64,000 nt of DNA from JAVJSU01 sp040219275 (GCA_040219275.1 JAVJSU010000058.1:87221-151220); one strand, 5' to 3'. Numbered from the stretch's first letter, positions 1 to 10,391 are shown. Numbers and translations are program-made. The notes: generated by a model from the sequence alone, not told the origin.

Positions 1-3000
1 CTGGCGACAAATATCAGGGAATCTAGCGACGTTGGGATTTACTGTGCGCCAGTAATCTGAAGCTGGATAGTAGTATGAAACATCAACGTCACCAGCAAAT
101 AACATCCCTGGAGTATCCAATACACAGCTATATCCAAAGGTTGCCTGACCGACTGAATAGTTCGCTAGAATAGTATCAAAAGCAAAACTACCAGAGCCAT
201 TTTGAGAAAACGCACTATTGTAAACTTCTACCTCGCCAATCCGCGAAGGTGAGCTTATATCGAAGTTATAAATTGCGTCCCCGTCGCTGGATGCAGTATT
301 GCTGTGAAATACACTGCTATAAATCAGTGCATCGCCGTAATTAGCAACTGCACCACCTCGTCCGGCATGGTTGGTTTCAAAACGGGCAAATCGTACCGTC
401 AAGTCGCCAGCATTAACAATTGCACCCCCATAATTAGCGCCCCAACCATTGGCTAGGGTCAAATCTTCAATGGTGACGGATGCACCTGCCGAGACGGAAA
501 TCAGATTTGTGAGTTCGCTGGCAGAATCACGCTTTACACTCGTAACCTGATTGCCCATACCTCGTAAAATCGTATCTCCAGAGAAGATCAGAAAGGTTGA
601 AATTGGATTCTCGCGTTGCAGGCTTATCTCGCCCGCAGGTAACTGAATAATATCCGTGCTAGTGTCCGTACCAGTCGCGCAATTATCCTGTGGCTGATTG
701 CTGTTAGCGGCAAGTACCGCTTCGCCAATCGTACAATTGCCATTATTGACATATGGATATTCATAATCCAGCGTATCCACGAATATGGTCGCAGGTAGCT
801 GGGTTTCTGTTGTCACATTTACAGTTACAGTATGGCTTGTATCTGTGTCATCCATGATGGCAAATGTGAAGGTATCCACGCCGGAAAAATCATCATCCGG
901 CACGTACAGTAACTCGGGCAATTCACCCATCACTGTGCCATGCAAACCTTCATCAATAGTGAGCGAATACGGCAGAACACCGCCAAATACTTCGATAGGA
1001 ATTCGCAAAAGCGTCTGGTATGGAGTGGTCAGATTCAACACAGTTTCAGGAAGGGTCAGCGGGAAAACGTTAATTGTAATTGTACCAGTGGCGGTATTCC
1101 CTGCGGCATCTGTTGCCGTATATGTGAAAGTATCTACACCGGAGAAACCTGTGTCAGGTGTGTAGTCAATATTATTGGAAATCGTACCGTGTTCTGGATC
1201 GCTAATCGACAACGAAACCGGGCTTAAGCCACCCTCTGCATATAATCCAGACATCCTCACGGTGTGATCGACACCAGTATCGTAAGTAAAATCCGGGGCG
1301 ATTAAGGATGCCACAACACTAATCGTAATTCGCCCTACTGCGGGAAGCCCATTTGCATCCGTAACACGATAATAGAAGCTATCTGGCGGAATGGTGGTTA
1401 TGATGTCGAGATTCGGAGTGTAGGTGATCTGCGACATCGTACCACTGATCGTCCCTTGCGTGGGTGGGATTTCTATTTCATAGGTAAATGGTGCAACCCC
1501 ATCCGTTGGTGTAGGTAGGGTAATATCTATAGGTGTGTTCTGAAAAGTCACTAGATTCTGGTTAGTTACCGTCGGGCATCCCAGAATACCCTCAGTCAAC
1601 GCAGGTGTGGCATTGATGTAACCATCATAGTTGAAGAAATATACTGGCTCACTCGTACCCCACCAGTTATTGGTGAAGTCGGCATAGGATGAGTTATTAG
1701 CATTCCAACTCCCATTTACACTGGGCACACTGTTTCCTACAATGCAATTGTTATGTGCATGGGTAGTTGCCACCTGTCGGGTCTCAATAGCACCGGACCT
1801 ATTTGTTGCTGTGTTGTCAACAAAAATGCTATCTGTGAGTGTAAGCGTACCGAGTTGTGCAATCGCTCCACCGATTTGCTGGCTCACATTTCGGCGAAAA
1901 ATGCTGTTTGAGATGCTCACTTCAGCGCCGCTTTCAATATGGATTGCGCCGCCTGAGCTGGAGGCTGTATTGTCCTCGAACACGCTATTCTCAATGTTCA
2001 ATTGACTTCCCGCCGATGTCAGGATCGCGCCACCGCGTGCATATGAAACTGAATTATTTAAGAAGTTGACGTTGATTAAGCCTAAATCACCCGCATTGAT
2101 GATTGCTCCACCACCGTCATTACCACCATCCCCCATCACATCGCCGTCTTCAAAGGTAATGCCATCAATTACAACAATACCCGAGGTACTGACATTGATA
2201 AAACGCATAGACGGTGCAAATAAATCGCGAGTGAATGTCGACCCAGTCCCTAAAAGCCGGATAGTGCTGGTAATCACCGGCAATCCATTACTGATTTCAT
2301 CGGGTGTCGTGTTGTCTATTCCCGTAAATTCGTAGATGCCGGGTTCTAGCACAATTGTCACCGGCACATCACCGCTGTTCGCGGCGTTGATCGCGGCAAT
2401 CAATCCATCAATATCCCCCGCCGTAATGGTTTGTGGTGGATTGACAACAACTGTCATCATGACTGCAAACGTCACATTGTTGCTATCAGTAAGTTCTACA
2501 TAAAATTGATCTGTGCCTGTAAAACCATCATCCGGAGTATACGTCAGATCAAATTCCTCGTTGCTAACCATACCGTTTTGAGCAGGTTGAATGACTAAAT
2601 CATACGGTGACAACCCGCCAGAAAACCGCACATCAAATGTGATAGGAGTTTGCATCGAGGTGGTCACGGTTTGCTGAACAAGCTCAAATGGTTCCGCAAC
2701 CTGTATATCCACATATCCATAATTGCTGAACCCCGCAGAGTCAGTATATACATATGCAAGATAATCCATCCCCATAAATGCCGCATTTGGCGTATAAACC
2801 AAATTCGGCGCAGTACCGCTGAGTACCCCATTTGCAGGATCCTCTACCTCAAATGTATATGGCGGCAATCCACCAGATACGGCTAAGGGTAGAAAAATAG
2901 ATGTTTCATAAGGAACGCCTACTGTCTCTGACTGCATGTCCATCGGGTTTGCATTGCTTATATGAAGCGTGGACGTACTCACACTCCCATTTGCATCTGT

Positions 3001-4707
3001 GATCGTCAGGTTGATTACATCAGCAACGGGAATAGGATTGTTTAAGGTATGTGTAAATGTGCCATCGACTATGGACGAGGTACCGTATTGTGCGGCAGAA
3101 ACCTCATAGGTGAATGGTTCTTGACCGCCTTCATGTAAATTTGTGAGATCAATGACCGCCTCATCATTGCTCGTATACTCGTAGAAATCAGCAACAGACG
3201 TTAATGTTTCCGCAACATGAATAACGACATATCCATTTCGCGTAAATCCATCGGCATCGGTCACATCGTAGTACAAGTTATCCACAACCGGACTATTAGT
3301 TGGGGTATAGATCAAGTCAGGTAATTCACCTGTCAATGTTCCATATGACGACGACGGATTTGAAAATGTATAAGGTGATGTCCCGCCAATCGCCCCCAAA
3401 ACAAGTGCAAGAGGCATGTCCGGCGCAGTATAGTAATGATTAGGCTCAACGGCAAGATCCGTATCGACGTTGACCGAATAGGTGAATGATGCGCTATCCA
3501 GATTGGCATCTGTAACGACATAGGTGAATGTATCTATTCCACTATAAGCGTTTTCAGGTGTATAAATTAGATCAGGTAGTTCGCCACTGACAACGCCATT
3601 TGTTGGAGCGACATCAACAGACAAGCTATAGGGTGCAAGACCGCCGAAAAATTGAGGTGAGAAGGAAGATGCGGTTTCATATAGGACTTGCAGATCACCG
3701 TTTAGCGCAGTCATGGGACTAATTGCACACTCGACTTGTGGCGGTGCTTGCAATACAGGTGCAATTGTTACATTATCATCACCTAACGGCAACGTAGGTC
3801 CGGTTGAACCGCCCCACCAATTGTTGCTGATGTCCGTTGCAACTGGATCGTCTCGATGCTTCACAATCTGGGATAGCCCGCCTACGATACAGCTATTATG
3901 AACCTGAATTTGTTCCCCGGATTCTAAAGCGTAGGTATAGATCAAACTTATCTCGTTGCCGTTGTCCACAAAACGACTATTGGTAACGGTCAGTGCGTCA
4001 CCATTGAACGAAAGCAGACCTTTTGTACCCATAATATTTTGGAAAACTGAATTATCAATGACTGTCATTTCACCGTTTGCGGTGATCACGCCAAATTCAG
4101 GGCTTAAGTCATGAAAGGCACTGTCGTTAATTTCAGCTGTATGTCGAGCCGTAATGACATTACCACTATTAGAAAATTCAGAGTTATTGACAGACAAATG
4201 CCCGAAGACCTCAACAAGTCCGGAGGGAATTTTATCGATGGTTACGTTGTTCAATGTGAGGTTACCCCACGACATAATGGCTCGTGAGTAGTTTAGATGG
4301 GAATTAGTTCCCCAATTACCGTCCGTATCTGTAAGGGTCAAATCATTCAGGGTCAATGTTGCTGCATTACCAACTTCAAAGAATCGTAAAGGTGTACTCC
4401 TCTCAGTGTCGAGTACAGATCCATTACCCTCGATGACAAGATTCGTCTGGATAATTGGCAGATGATTACGTGGGCTACTGTATTGAACCGGAACACTGCG
4501 CGTGAGGTTGTAAGTACCCGCTTCTAAGCAAATTGTTTCCTGAAGCAGATCGTTATTTGCATCTGTTATCGCATCAAAGAGTGCATTTTCATCACCTGCC
4601 GAAATTGTGTAATCGCAGGTAACATCCGCATGGACAGGAGATACTCTCCATCCCATAAAGACAATAATCATAAAAAGAAGGATTAATTTGGTGAATCGAA
4701 TGGTCAT
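1..4707 (-). CDS. Giant secreted beta-helix / Ig-like repeat surface protein (C-terminus beyond the window)
   Basis: The frame is open for 1569 codons from ATG 4707 to the window edge, so the C-terminus is missing. Residues 1-27 form a signal peptide ending VHA. Three parallel beta-helix modules (about 30-330, 755-1040, and 1310 onward) alternate with Ig/cadherin-like repeats, five in the first block and three in the second. Each Ig repeat starts near GG-x-x-P-Y and ends near YTPxxxFSGxDTFTY. The helices carry GGAI and NNSxF rungs, and the first two end in NWWG motifs. The third opens with CTIGEAVLAAN, a variant of the CSLREA signature. Such proteins are usually adhesins or cell-surface glycan-binding proteins; that role is inferred here. 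In-frame ATGs at 4722, 4728 and 4734 are alternative starts. Confidence 0.85.
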   Translation of the reverse strand, partial: MTIRFTKLILLFMIIVFMGWRVSPVHADVTCDYTISAGDENALFDAITDANNDLLQETICLEAGTYNLTRSVPVQYSSPRNHLPIIQTNLVIEGNGSVLDTERSTPLRFFEVGNAATLTLNDLTLTDTDGNWGTNSHLNYSRAIMSWGNLTLNNVTIDKIPSGLVEVFGHLSVNNSEFSNSGNVITARHTAEINDSAFHDLSPEFGVITANGEMTVIDNSVFQNIMGTKGLLSFNGDALTVTNSRFVDNGNEISLIYTYALESGEQIQVHNSCIVGGLSQIVKHRDDPVATDISNNWWGGSTGPTLPLGDDNVTIAPVLQAPPQVECAISPMTALNGDLQVLYETASSFSPQFFGGLAPYSLSVDVAPTNGVVSGELPDLIYTPENAYSGIDTFTYVVTDANLDSASFTYSVNVDTDLAVEPNHYYTAPDMPLALVLGAIGGTSPYTFSNPSSSYGTLTGELPDLIYTPTNSPVVDNLYYDVTDADGFTRNGYVVIHVAETLTSVADFYEYTSNDEAVIDLTNLHEGGQEPFTYEVSAAQYGTSSIVDGTFTHTLNNPIPVADVINLTITDANGSVSTSTLHISNANPMDMQSETVGVPYETSIFLPLAVSGGLPPYTFEVEDPANGVLSGTAPNLVYTPNAAFMGMDYLAYVYTDSAGFSNYGYVDIQVAEPFELVQQTVTTSMQTPITFDVRFSGGLSPYDLVIQPAQNGMVSNEEFDLTYTPDDGFTGTDQFYVELTDSNNVTFAVMMTVVVNPPQTITAGDIDGLIAAINAANSGDVPVTIVLEPGIYEFTGIDNTTPDEISNGLPVITSTIRLLGTGSTFTRDLFAPSMRFINVSTSGIVVIDGITFEDGDVMGDGGNDGGGAIINAGDLGLINVNFLNNSVSYARGGAILTSAGSQLNIENSVFEDNTASSSGGAIHIESGAEVSISNSIFRRNVSQQIGGAIAQLGTLTLTDSIFVDNTATNRSGAIETRQVATTHAHNNCIVGNSVPSVNGSWNANNSSYADFTNNWWGTSEPVYFFNYDGYINATPALTEGILGCPTVTNQNLVTFQNTPIDITLPTPTDGVAPFTYEIEIPPTQGTISGTMSQITYTPNLDIITTIPPDSFYYRVTDANGLPAVGRITISVVASLIAPDFTYDTGVDHTVRMSGLYAEGGLSPVSLSISDPEHGTISNNIDYTPDTGFSGVDTFTYTATDAAGNTATGTITINVFPLTLPETVLNLTTPYQTLLRIPIEVFGGVLPYSLTIDEGLHGTVMGELPELLYVPDDDFSGVDTFTFAIMDDTDTSHTVTVNVTTETQLPATIFVDTLDYEYPYVNNGNCTIGEAVLAANSNQPQDNCATGTDTSTDIIQLPAGEISLQRENPISTFLIFSGDTILRGMGNQVTSVKRDSASELTNLISVSAGASVTIEDLTLANGWGANYGGAIVNAGDLTVRFARFETNHAGRGGAVANYGDALIYSSVFHSNTASSDGDAIYNFDISSPSRIGEVEVYNSAFSQNGSGSFAFDTILANYSVGQATFGYSCVLDTPGMLFAGDVDVSYYYPASDYWRTVNPNVARFPDICRQ

Positions 4708-4734
4708 GTAAGACACTCTCATCTTCATTAACAT

Positions 4735-5300
4735 ACACTTGTTTACAAATAGCAAATTTATTATAAATCATTAAATGTGCTTTTTTAGTTAAATTCAGAC
4801 CTTATTCAGTTATTGGGAGCTATTTAGATAAACGCCATAACGAATTTTTTACGATTTTCGTAGTTTCATGGCTTGATAATCTAGCAAGCTCGCAAAATTT
4901 GTATTTCATCTGTTACAAGTCCCAAGGCACTGCCTAAAATCATAGGAATGACCATACGATCTGAATACCTCAAGCATACGGAAGTGCGAGTCATCAGTTT
5001 GTTGTGTGGGAAAAATGGGCGGCTTCCTAAAGCAAAAAAACCGGAAAGCATAGGTTACGTTCCCGCTGAGCTTCATCGTATTTCAACGTACACAGCAATT
5101 ACGAAACGAAGGCTTCGATTATCCTGAAATCGCTCACGATCGTGGCATCAGCCTGAGTACGTCATGGAATTTGGTTAACGCGTTAGCAACACCGTAATAT
5201 ACAGGAATTGATATTTGGCTCTATGAATCTGCTCCAGAAGGCTCATATCGGAGTTCGAACGGGACAAGCGATATTGATGTAGCCATAAATAGGATATTGA
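4735..5300. other. Intergenic gap holding a degenerate repeat
   Basis: No intact gene is visible. The part next to 4735 is AT-rich and is the only room for a promoter of the giant surface protein. The right half holds degenerate repeat copy A, listed separately. Confidence 0.6.
5033..5195 (+). repeat. Dispersed repeat copy A with HTH remnant
   Basis: It starts with a decayed hairpin (CCGGAAAGC at 5041, GTTCCCGCT at 5059) and continues into a short frame that reads QLRNEGFDYPEIAHDRG followed by ISLSTSWNLVNAL and a stop. This is the helix-turn-helix pattern of a small DNA-binding protein. The DNA is closely similar to copy D near 38884-38985, with indels between them. It is the copy in which the HTH is most complete. 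Confidence 0.7.
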
Positions 5301-6506
5301 CTATCTACCTTTAACGTTTTCATAAACAGCGATAGTTTTCTGGCAAACACTTTCCCATGAGAAATACTTTGCAATTGTCTGACGTGCTTTTTCGCCAATT
5401 CGATTTCTACGTGTGTCGTCTTCCAGCAAATCTATTATGACTTGTGCAAGTTCCTCCGGCTGATGCGGTTCCACGATAATTATGTTTTCGTCATGTTTTA
5501 ACATGCCCTTTCCATAAGTATCAGGGTTCGCGGCGGCAAGAATAGTCGTGCCAGCACTCATAGCCTCAAGAGAAGCTATACCAAGCGATGTGTTTTCTGG
5601 TTCATCCTGATTTAGCCAGTGTGCTTCCAGATCAGCAATAGACAAAAAGGCAGGTATCTGATCGTGTGGCATCGCACCCGCAAAGATCACTGCTTGATCC
5701 ACTCCTAATTGCTTTGCGAGGATTTTTGGGGATTCGGTAGCAACTGTACCGACAATAAGGAGAACAGTATTCGGATGTTCTTTAAGCACATCAGGCATCG
5801 CTCGAATTAAATCATGCCGATTACGAATCTCGTGAAGATGCCCTAACGACAGAATGACGCGCTTGTCCACGAGATCATATTGTTCAAGTAGTCTCGCGGC
5901 AACATCATCCGATGGTTTATCAGGTAGGCTGATACCATAAGGGATAACGTCTCCATAAGTTGGGGCAACTTTAAAGGCTTCAATAACATAACGTCTTGCA
6001 TTAAGGTCAGGTAGAATCATATTATCTACCTGATTGATGACAAGATACCTCAACATAATCTGATCTAGCGGATAAAGCAACAAATTGTACAGGGGATTTC
6101 CATGCTTGATGATTGTATGGATTGTCAAAACAACCGGTATTTTAAAAATACGGCTCATGCGTACTGCACTAAATGCAATATCAAACATATGATTATGCAA
6201 ATGTAGTACATCCGGTTGATGCTTAGTGATAATCTCATTGATCCGACGTTGATTGGACGGTGTAAATGTAATGGATAACCATGCGAAATTCAGGGCAATA
6301 CCGAGCTTGGGTAAACGAAATGCGGGTAATCGATAAACGTGAACACCCTCTATACTCTCATACGACGGTGTATCTTTATCGACATGCGCGGTAATAAAGA
6401 TAACCTCGTGCCCTAAACAGACCAGTTCACGTGCAAGCGCGGCTGATTGTGTTGAGGATCCCGTTATTATAGGTGGATAGAGATTGGACAACATGCAAAT
6501 TTTCAT
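5301..6506 (-). CDS. Glycosyltransferase family 4
   Basis: This 401-residue protein has the GT-B layout: an N-terminal acceptor half starting MLSNLYPPIITGSSTQSA and a C-terminal nucleotide-sugar half with VILSLGHLHEIRNR. It should transfer a sugar from a nucleotide donor to a growing glycan at the cytoplasmic face of the membrane. The family motif E-x7-E is present as TSLGIASLE, so the first Glu is replaced by Thr; the second, usually more important, is kept. The ATG overlaps the upstream ATP-grasp gene by four bases (ATGA). It is the last gene of a seven-gene minus-strand operon. Donor and acceptor cannot be read from the sequence. Confidence 0.92.
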   Translation of the reverse strand: MKICMLSNLYPPIITGSSTQSAALARELVCLGHEVIFITAHVDKDTPSYESIEGVHVYRLPAFRLPKLGIALNFAWLSITFTPSNQRRINEIITKHQPDVLHLHNHMFDIAFSAVRMSRIFKIPVVLTIHTIIKHGNPLYNLLLYPLDQIMLRYLVINQVDNMILPDLNARRYVIEAFKVAPTYGDVIPYGISLPDKPSDDVAARLLEQYDLVDKRVILSLGHLHEIRNRHDLIRAMPDVLKEHPNTVLLIVGTVATESPKILAKQLGVDQAVIFAGAMPHDQIPAFLSIADLEAHWLNQDEPENTSLGIASLEAMSAGTTILAAANPDTYGKGMLKHDENIIIVEPHQPEELAQVIIDLLEDDTRRNRIGEKARQTIAKYFSWESVCQKTIAVYENVKGR

Positions 6507-7582
6507 ACTTCAGTCCATTTGGCAACGCGTTGCCCCGATGTAATCAGTTGCTCATCTAACCCTCTAACTAAACGTCCATGTTTATAAACAGGCTGTTTGG
6601 TAAAGTCCCTATCATTCAAGTGATTCTCTATGAGCATATCCACTTCGTTAAACCCACAAAGTGCCCTCATGTAAGATGTTCCCGAAAAGCGGGGATTAAT
6701 TTCAAACGGATACAATTCCCCATTCATATACCGGCATTGAATGTTTAATGGTCCACGGGAGCCAAGTAATGTTGCGATCTGTTCGCATTTTTTACGAATT
6801 TCTGGAAACTCATCCGCTATTCCCTGAGAGAAGCCCGATGATATTACAAGCCTATCGCCCAATTCGTGACGATTTGTACGGTTTGGAACATTGATCATGC
6901 TGTTAATCCCACTTCGAATTTCTCGATGAAGTGCGAATGAACCGAGTAACTCGCCAGTTAAGGAGTGCAAGACACCAACTGTGTATTCACTTGTCGGATG
7001 CCCGATATATTCTTGCATCAAAACAGGCACTCCCAACGCTAGCAAATAAGCACACAAATGATGCACTTCATCAAACGTTTGTGCGATGAATGTATTGCGT
7101 GACCCACTACTCCCTTTTACAGGTTTTAAGATAACCGGGAACACAATGTTTTGAGGTAAACTATCAATGTCGCTAATGATCGTTGTTTCGGGTACGGGAA
7201 AATCATTTTTGGCGAGAAAGGACATTGTTCTGAATTTATCGCTACAAATAGCGATCACATCAGCTGTATTTGCCAGCACAACTACGTTGTTATCCTCAAA
7301 AATGTGCTCTTGTGTGGCAATCAGGGCGAGTTCTGCCTCTGATCCCGCAATGATTGCCCTGACACCTTTAGAAATACAAATATCAAGCAATATGGAAAGA
7401 TATTCAGGATCATGTACGGGGGGTATTAGATACGCTTCATCTATCTGATAAATTCCATAATTGTAGTCAACAATATCCGTGCCAATGATGTAATATTTTC
7501 CGGTTAATTTAAGGGTTTTTACCACCTCATAACCGACACCACTACCTGCGGCTGTGACGAGTACTGGCAATTTCTCAGTCAT
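6503..7582 (-). CDS. ATP-grasp domain protein (carboxylate-amine ligase-like)
   Basis: The 359-residue protein opens with a Rossmann-like pre-ATP-grasp fold (VLVTAAGSGVGYEVVKTL), then has the ATP-binding loop ILKPVKGSSGSRN near residue 155 and the metal-binding end PFEINPRFSGTSY near residue 300. The family joins a carboxylate to an amine or thiol with ATP. In a surface-glycan operon it probably attaches an amino acid or similar group to a sugar or glycan, which is an inference. I use ATG 7582; a TTG at 7600 would add six residues (MRKRAK), but a purine-rich stretch lies correctly before the ATG. It overlaps the methyltransferase end by eight bases. Confidence 0.85.
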   Translation of the reverse strand: MTEKLPVLVTAAGSGVGYEVVKTLKLTGKYYIIGTDIVDYNYGIYQIDEAYLIPPVHDPEYLSILLDICISKGVRAIIAGSEAELALIATQEHIFEDNNVVVLANTADVIAICSDKFRTMSFLAKNDFPVPETTIISDIDSLPQNIVFPVILKPVKGSSGSRNTFIAQTFDEVHHLCAYLLALGVPVLMQEYIGHPTSEYTVGVLHSLTGELLGSFALHREIRSGINSMINVPNRTNRHELGDRLVISSGFSQGIADEFPEIRKKCEQIATLLGSRGPLNIQCRYMNGELYPFEINPRFSGTSYMRALCGFNEVDMLIENHLNDRDFTKQPVYKHGRLVRGLDEQLITSGQRVAKWTEV

Positions 7583-8426
7583 TTTTGCTCTTTTTCGCAA
7601 AGAATGATAAGTATTTGAACAGATGCTTTGTGGCGGGGATCTGGTGCTTTAAGTAATTGTCGACAATCAGTGCATGATCTATACCCTGTTCATGCGAAAG
7701 TTGTCCCTGTCCTAAATACCAATCATATTCAATCCGAGCCTCTTCAAATCCGATTGTGCGTAAAATATCCAACACATCATCACCGGTGAAACCACCTTTA
7801 ACAATTTTCTGGTATTCCGCAAGCGTCACTTGCTCTTCCGTCACATCTATTTCATCCGCTACGACTGCAACAATCTGAAGCACATTGCGTACTTCACGCG
7901 CAAGGCTTGGTGGGAGATTTTCAACCGATGCAAATTTAGAGACCAATTCCCAAAAATTTTGATTTGGCTCAAGACCGCAATAAAACCAACCACCCGGTTT
8001 TAGAACCCGATAGGCTTCTTTAAGGGTTGCTGGCAGATCATAAAGATGATGTAAGAAGCTGTAGGCAGTACATACATCAAACGTGTTATCCGGGTAAGGA
8101 ATAGCTTCTGTGTTTGCGAGTTCTAAGATAATTTCCGCCCGTGGACTAGTGCGGTCAATGCGCTCAAGCATTGCTGGCGTAATATCAATCCCTACGACCT
8201 GATTAAAATGAGCTTTAGATACATTCAACATAAAGCCGGTTCCACAACCCAGATCAATCAACTTATCACCATTGGTTTTCTGAGCGAGCGTCTTTATGAT
8301 GCTTTCAACACGATCGCGATTCTCAGCACTCGTATGCGGATTTAGCTGATCGTATTGATCTGCCATTGCTGTATGGTAATGAATATTAGCGTCTAAAATT
8401 TTTGCTTTATCATCCAAGATAATCAC
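7575..8426 (-). CDS. Class I SAM-dependent methyltransferase
   Basis: This 283-residue protein carries the SAM-binding motif I LIDLGCGTGFM near residue 60, an acidic strand-2 end (VGID), and the LKPGGWFYCG motif near residue 145. Such enzymes methylate sugars or lipids; the operon context points to a sugar nucleotide or glycan hydroxyl, but the acceptor is unknown. The GTG start at 8426 sits directly behind a GAAGGGGG ribosome-binding stretch, so TTG at 8417, with better spacing, is a good alternative. The gene overlaps the SDR gene by 17 bases, which implies translational coupling. Confidence 0.88.
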   Translation of the reverse strand: MIILDDKAKILDANIHYHTAMADQYDQLNPHTSAENRDRVESIIKTLAQKTNGDKLIDLGCGTGFMLNVSKAHFNQVVGIDITPAMLERIDRTSPRAEIILELANTEAIPYPDNTFDVCTAYSFLHHLYDLPATLKEAYRVLKPGGWFYCGLEPNQNFWELVSKFASVENLPPSLAREVRNVLQIVAVVADEIDVTEEQVTLAEYQKIVKGGFTGDDVLDILRTIGFEEARIEYDWYLGQGQLSHEQGIDHALIVDNYLKHQIPATKHLFKYLSFFAKKSKND

Positions 8427-9264
8427 CCCCTTCTAAAAGTTGACGCATACCACTCTCAAGCAAAACGTGCGGTTCCCAACCTGTGAGTTTTTGAAAACGT
8501 GTGATATCTAAACTTAAATGATAGTTTTCCGAGGCGTGATCGACCTGCTTATATTGTATGAGTTCGGTTGAGGCACTTGTAACACTGATGGCTGTCCGTG
8601 CAAGATACTTCATACTAGTTGCTCTTCCTGACCCCAAGTTAAACGTCCCTATTGCAGGGTTACTCATTACAGTTTGCAAAGCAGATACAACATCGTCAAG
8701 ATGGATAAAGTCCTGACTGCGCTTACCATCATTATAAAGTGTGATCGCCTGCCCACGTTGAGCGAGTTCAATAAACTGATATAACACTGTTTTTCTGGAG
8801 GACCATACGCCATAAGGGGACGATAGACGAAGGATAGTGTGATTATCAGGGCATAAAAGCCGCACAATATCTTCGCCAGCAAGTTTACTGGCGGCATACA
8901 AGTATTGAGGATTCGTTCGGGTGTCCTCATTTATAATCTGTGAAGATTCTACAGCGCCATAAACGCTGATACTTGATACATAAATGAGCTTCGCCTGCAT
9001 AGTCTGTGCTAGACGAGCAATATTTAGAGTCATCTGGATATTTGGCAAGTACGTGTCTAACTCTATATCAGCCGCCAAATGGATAATTACATCGTAATGC
9101 TTTCCCTCTGCCCAGACATTCAACGCGACTTCATCCATTATATCTACAGAATTAGCAGAATCATGCCGGCTAATACCCTCAGCGTGAGCGAACCGTCGCA
9201 TAGCGTATCCACCGACTAGCCCAGTGGACCCGGTAATCAACGTTCTATTATTTGTGATGGTCAT
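8410..9264 (-). CDS. NAD-dependent epimerase/dehydratase (extended SDR)
   Basis: The protein has 284 residues. The Rossmann glycine motif is GSTGLVGGYA near the N-terminus, and the catalytic pair is in YLYAASKLAGEDI near residue 145. It belongs to the sugar-nucleotide epimerase/dehydratase family and should epimerise, reduce or dehydrate an NDP-sugar. The ATG at 9264 overlaps the aminotransferase stop in a TGATG junction. A second SDR and an aminotransferase lie directly upstream, so the operon likely makes an amino- or deoxy-sugar. At 284 residues it is slightly short for an epimerase, closer to RmlD-type reductases. Confidence 0.88.
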   Translation of the reverse strand: MTITNNRTLITGSTGLVGGYAMRRFAHAEGISRHDSANSVDIMDEVALNVWAEGKHYDVIIHLAADIELDTYLPNIQMTLNIARLAQTMQAKLIYVSSISVYGAVESSQIINEDTRTNPQYLYAASKLAGEDIVRLLCPDNHTILRLSSPYGVWSSRKTVLYQFIELAQRGQAITLYNDGKRSQDFIHLDDVVSALQTVMSNPAIGTFNLGSGRATSMKYLARTAISVTSASTELIQYKQVDHASENYHLSLDITRFQKLTGWEPHVLLESGMRQLLEGGDYLG

Positions 9265-10391
9265 CACATGTTGCCCAGCGCATGGCAGAGATGTTCAACA
9301 ACCTGCTGTTGCTCATCTTCCGTGAGGAACTCATGCAACGGGAGGGTTAATGAGCGGGCAAAAACATTATCAGCTACAGGGAAATCACCCGCCTGATAGC
9401 CGTAACGTGTTCTAAAATATGTTGTCATCGGCATATGATACGTGCCAATAGTACTTTGAATATCATTCTTTAGGAGAAAGTCAATAATCGCCTGACGATC
9501 AGCATCTTCAGGAATGAGTGCTACATAGGACTGATAAACTGGTTCGCCACCCTCCGATGTATACGGTGCTTCGTAAGGCGTGTTTGCCAGCAAATCATCG
9601 TAAATACGAGCGCGTTCACGGCGTGCAGTGATAATACGATCCAATTTAACCATCTGCGTCACGCCCATCGCCGCCTGAAATTCCGTTAGACGATAGTTAA
9701 ATCCGGGCATAATGAAATCAATTTTTCCGGCAACGGGATCTATGCCGTGATTACGCAACGCACGCAAACGGTTCGCTAATTCTTCATCATGGGTCGTAAT
9801 GATCCCACCTTCGCCGGTGGTAATCGCTTTGCGCGGATGAAAACTAAAGCAACCTACTCCCCATGTTCCCGCTTGTTGCCCGTGCAGGCTAGCGCCCAAT
9901 GCACATGCCGCATCTTCGATCACCGGCAGATCATAATGTTCAGCAATTGCCGTTATTGCAGGCATATCAGCGACCTGCCCGAAAGTATGTACGGGAATAA
10001 TAGCCTTAACACGCCTGGCAGTATCCGTGGTTGCCATTAAGCGCGTCAATGTCGCCCTGAGATGGTCAACATCCATATTGAATGTACCAGCATTAATATC
10101 CACAAATATCGGCTGTGCACCACACAACTCGATTACGTTAGCGGTAGACAGCCATGAATAAGCTGTGACGATGACAAGATCATTTGGACGCACATCTAAC
10201 GCCAATAGTGCCATATGCAGGGCGGCAGTACAATTACTCACCGCTACAGCATGATCAACACCGATGTAATCAGCAATGGATTGTTCAAATGTGGCAACAT
10301 GCTGTCCCTGAACGAGAAATCCCGTCTCAAGAACTTGCCGAATTGCCTCATAATCAGCTTCATCAATGCTCGGTACTGTCAATCGTATCAT
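9264..10391 (-). CDS. DegT/DnrJ/EryC1/StrS PLP-dependent sugar aminotransferase
   Basis: This 375-residue fold-type I aminotransferase has the PLP lysine in FHPRKAITTGEGG near residue 185 and the aspartate in VIEDAACALG near residue 160. It transfers an amino group, usually from glutamate, to a keto group of an NDP-sugar. Start ATG 10391 overlaps the upstream SDR gene by four bases (ATGA). The neighbouring SDR probably supplies the keto-sugar. This is a second, separate enzyme from the WbpE-like one at 17358. Confidence 0.93.
   Translation of the reverse strand: MIRLTVPSIDEADYEAIRQVLETGFLVQGQHVATFEQSIADYIGVDHAVAVSNCTAALHMALLALDVRPNDLVIVTAYSWLSTANVIELCGAQPIFVDINAGTFNMDVDHLRATLTRLMATTDTARRVKAIIPVHTFGQVADMPAITAIAEHYDLPVIEDAACALGASLHGQQAGTWGVGCFSFHPRKAITTGEGGIITTHDEELANRLRALRNHGIDPVAGKIDFIMPGFNYRLTEFQAAMGVTQMVKLDRIITARRERARIYDDLLANTPYEAPYTSEGGEPVYQSYVALIPEDADRQAIIDFLLKNDIQSTIGTYHMPMTTYFRTRYGYQAGDFPVADNVFARSLTLPLHEFLTEDEQQQVVEHLCHALGNM

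Noticed and set aside
785..3901. Several plus-strand frames of 60-126 codons
   Set aside because: They lie inside the continuous minus-strand giant protein, have no ribosome-binding sites and show low-complexity antisense composition.
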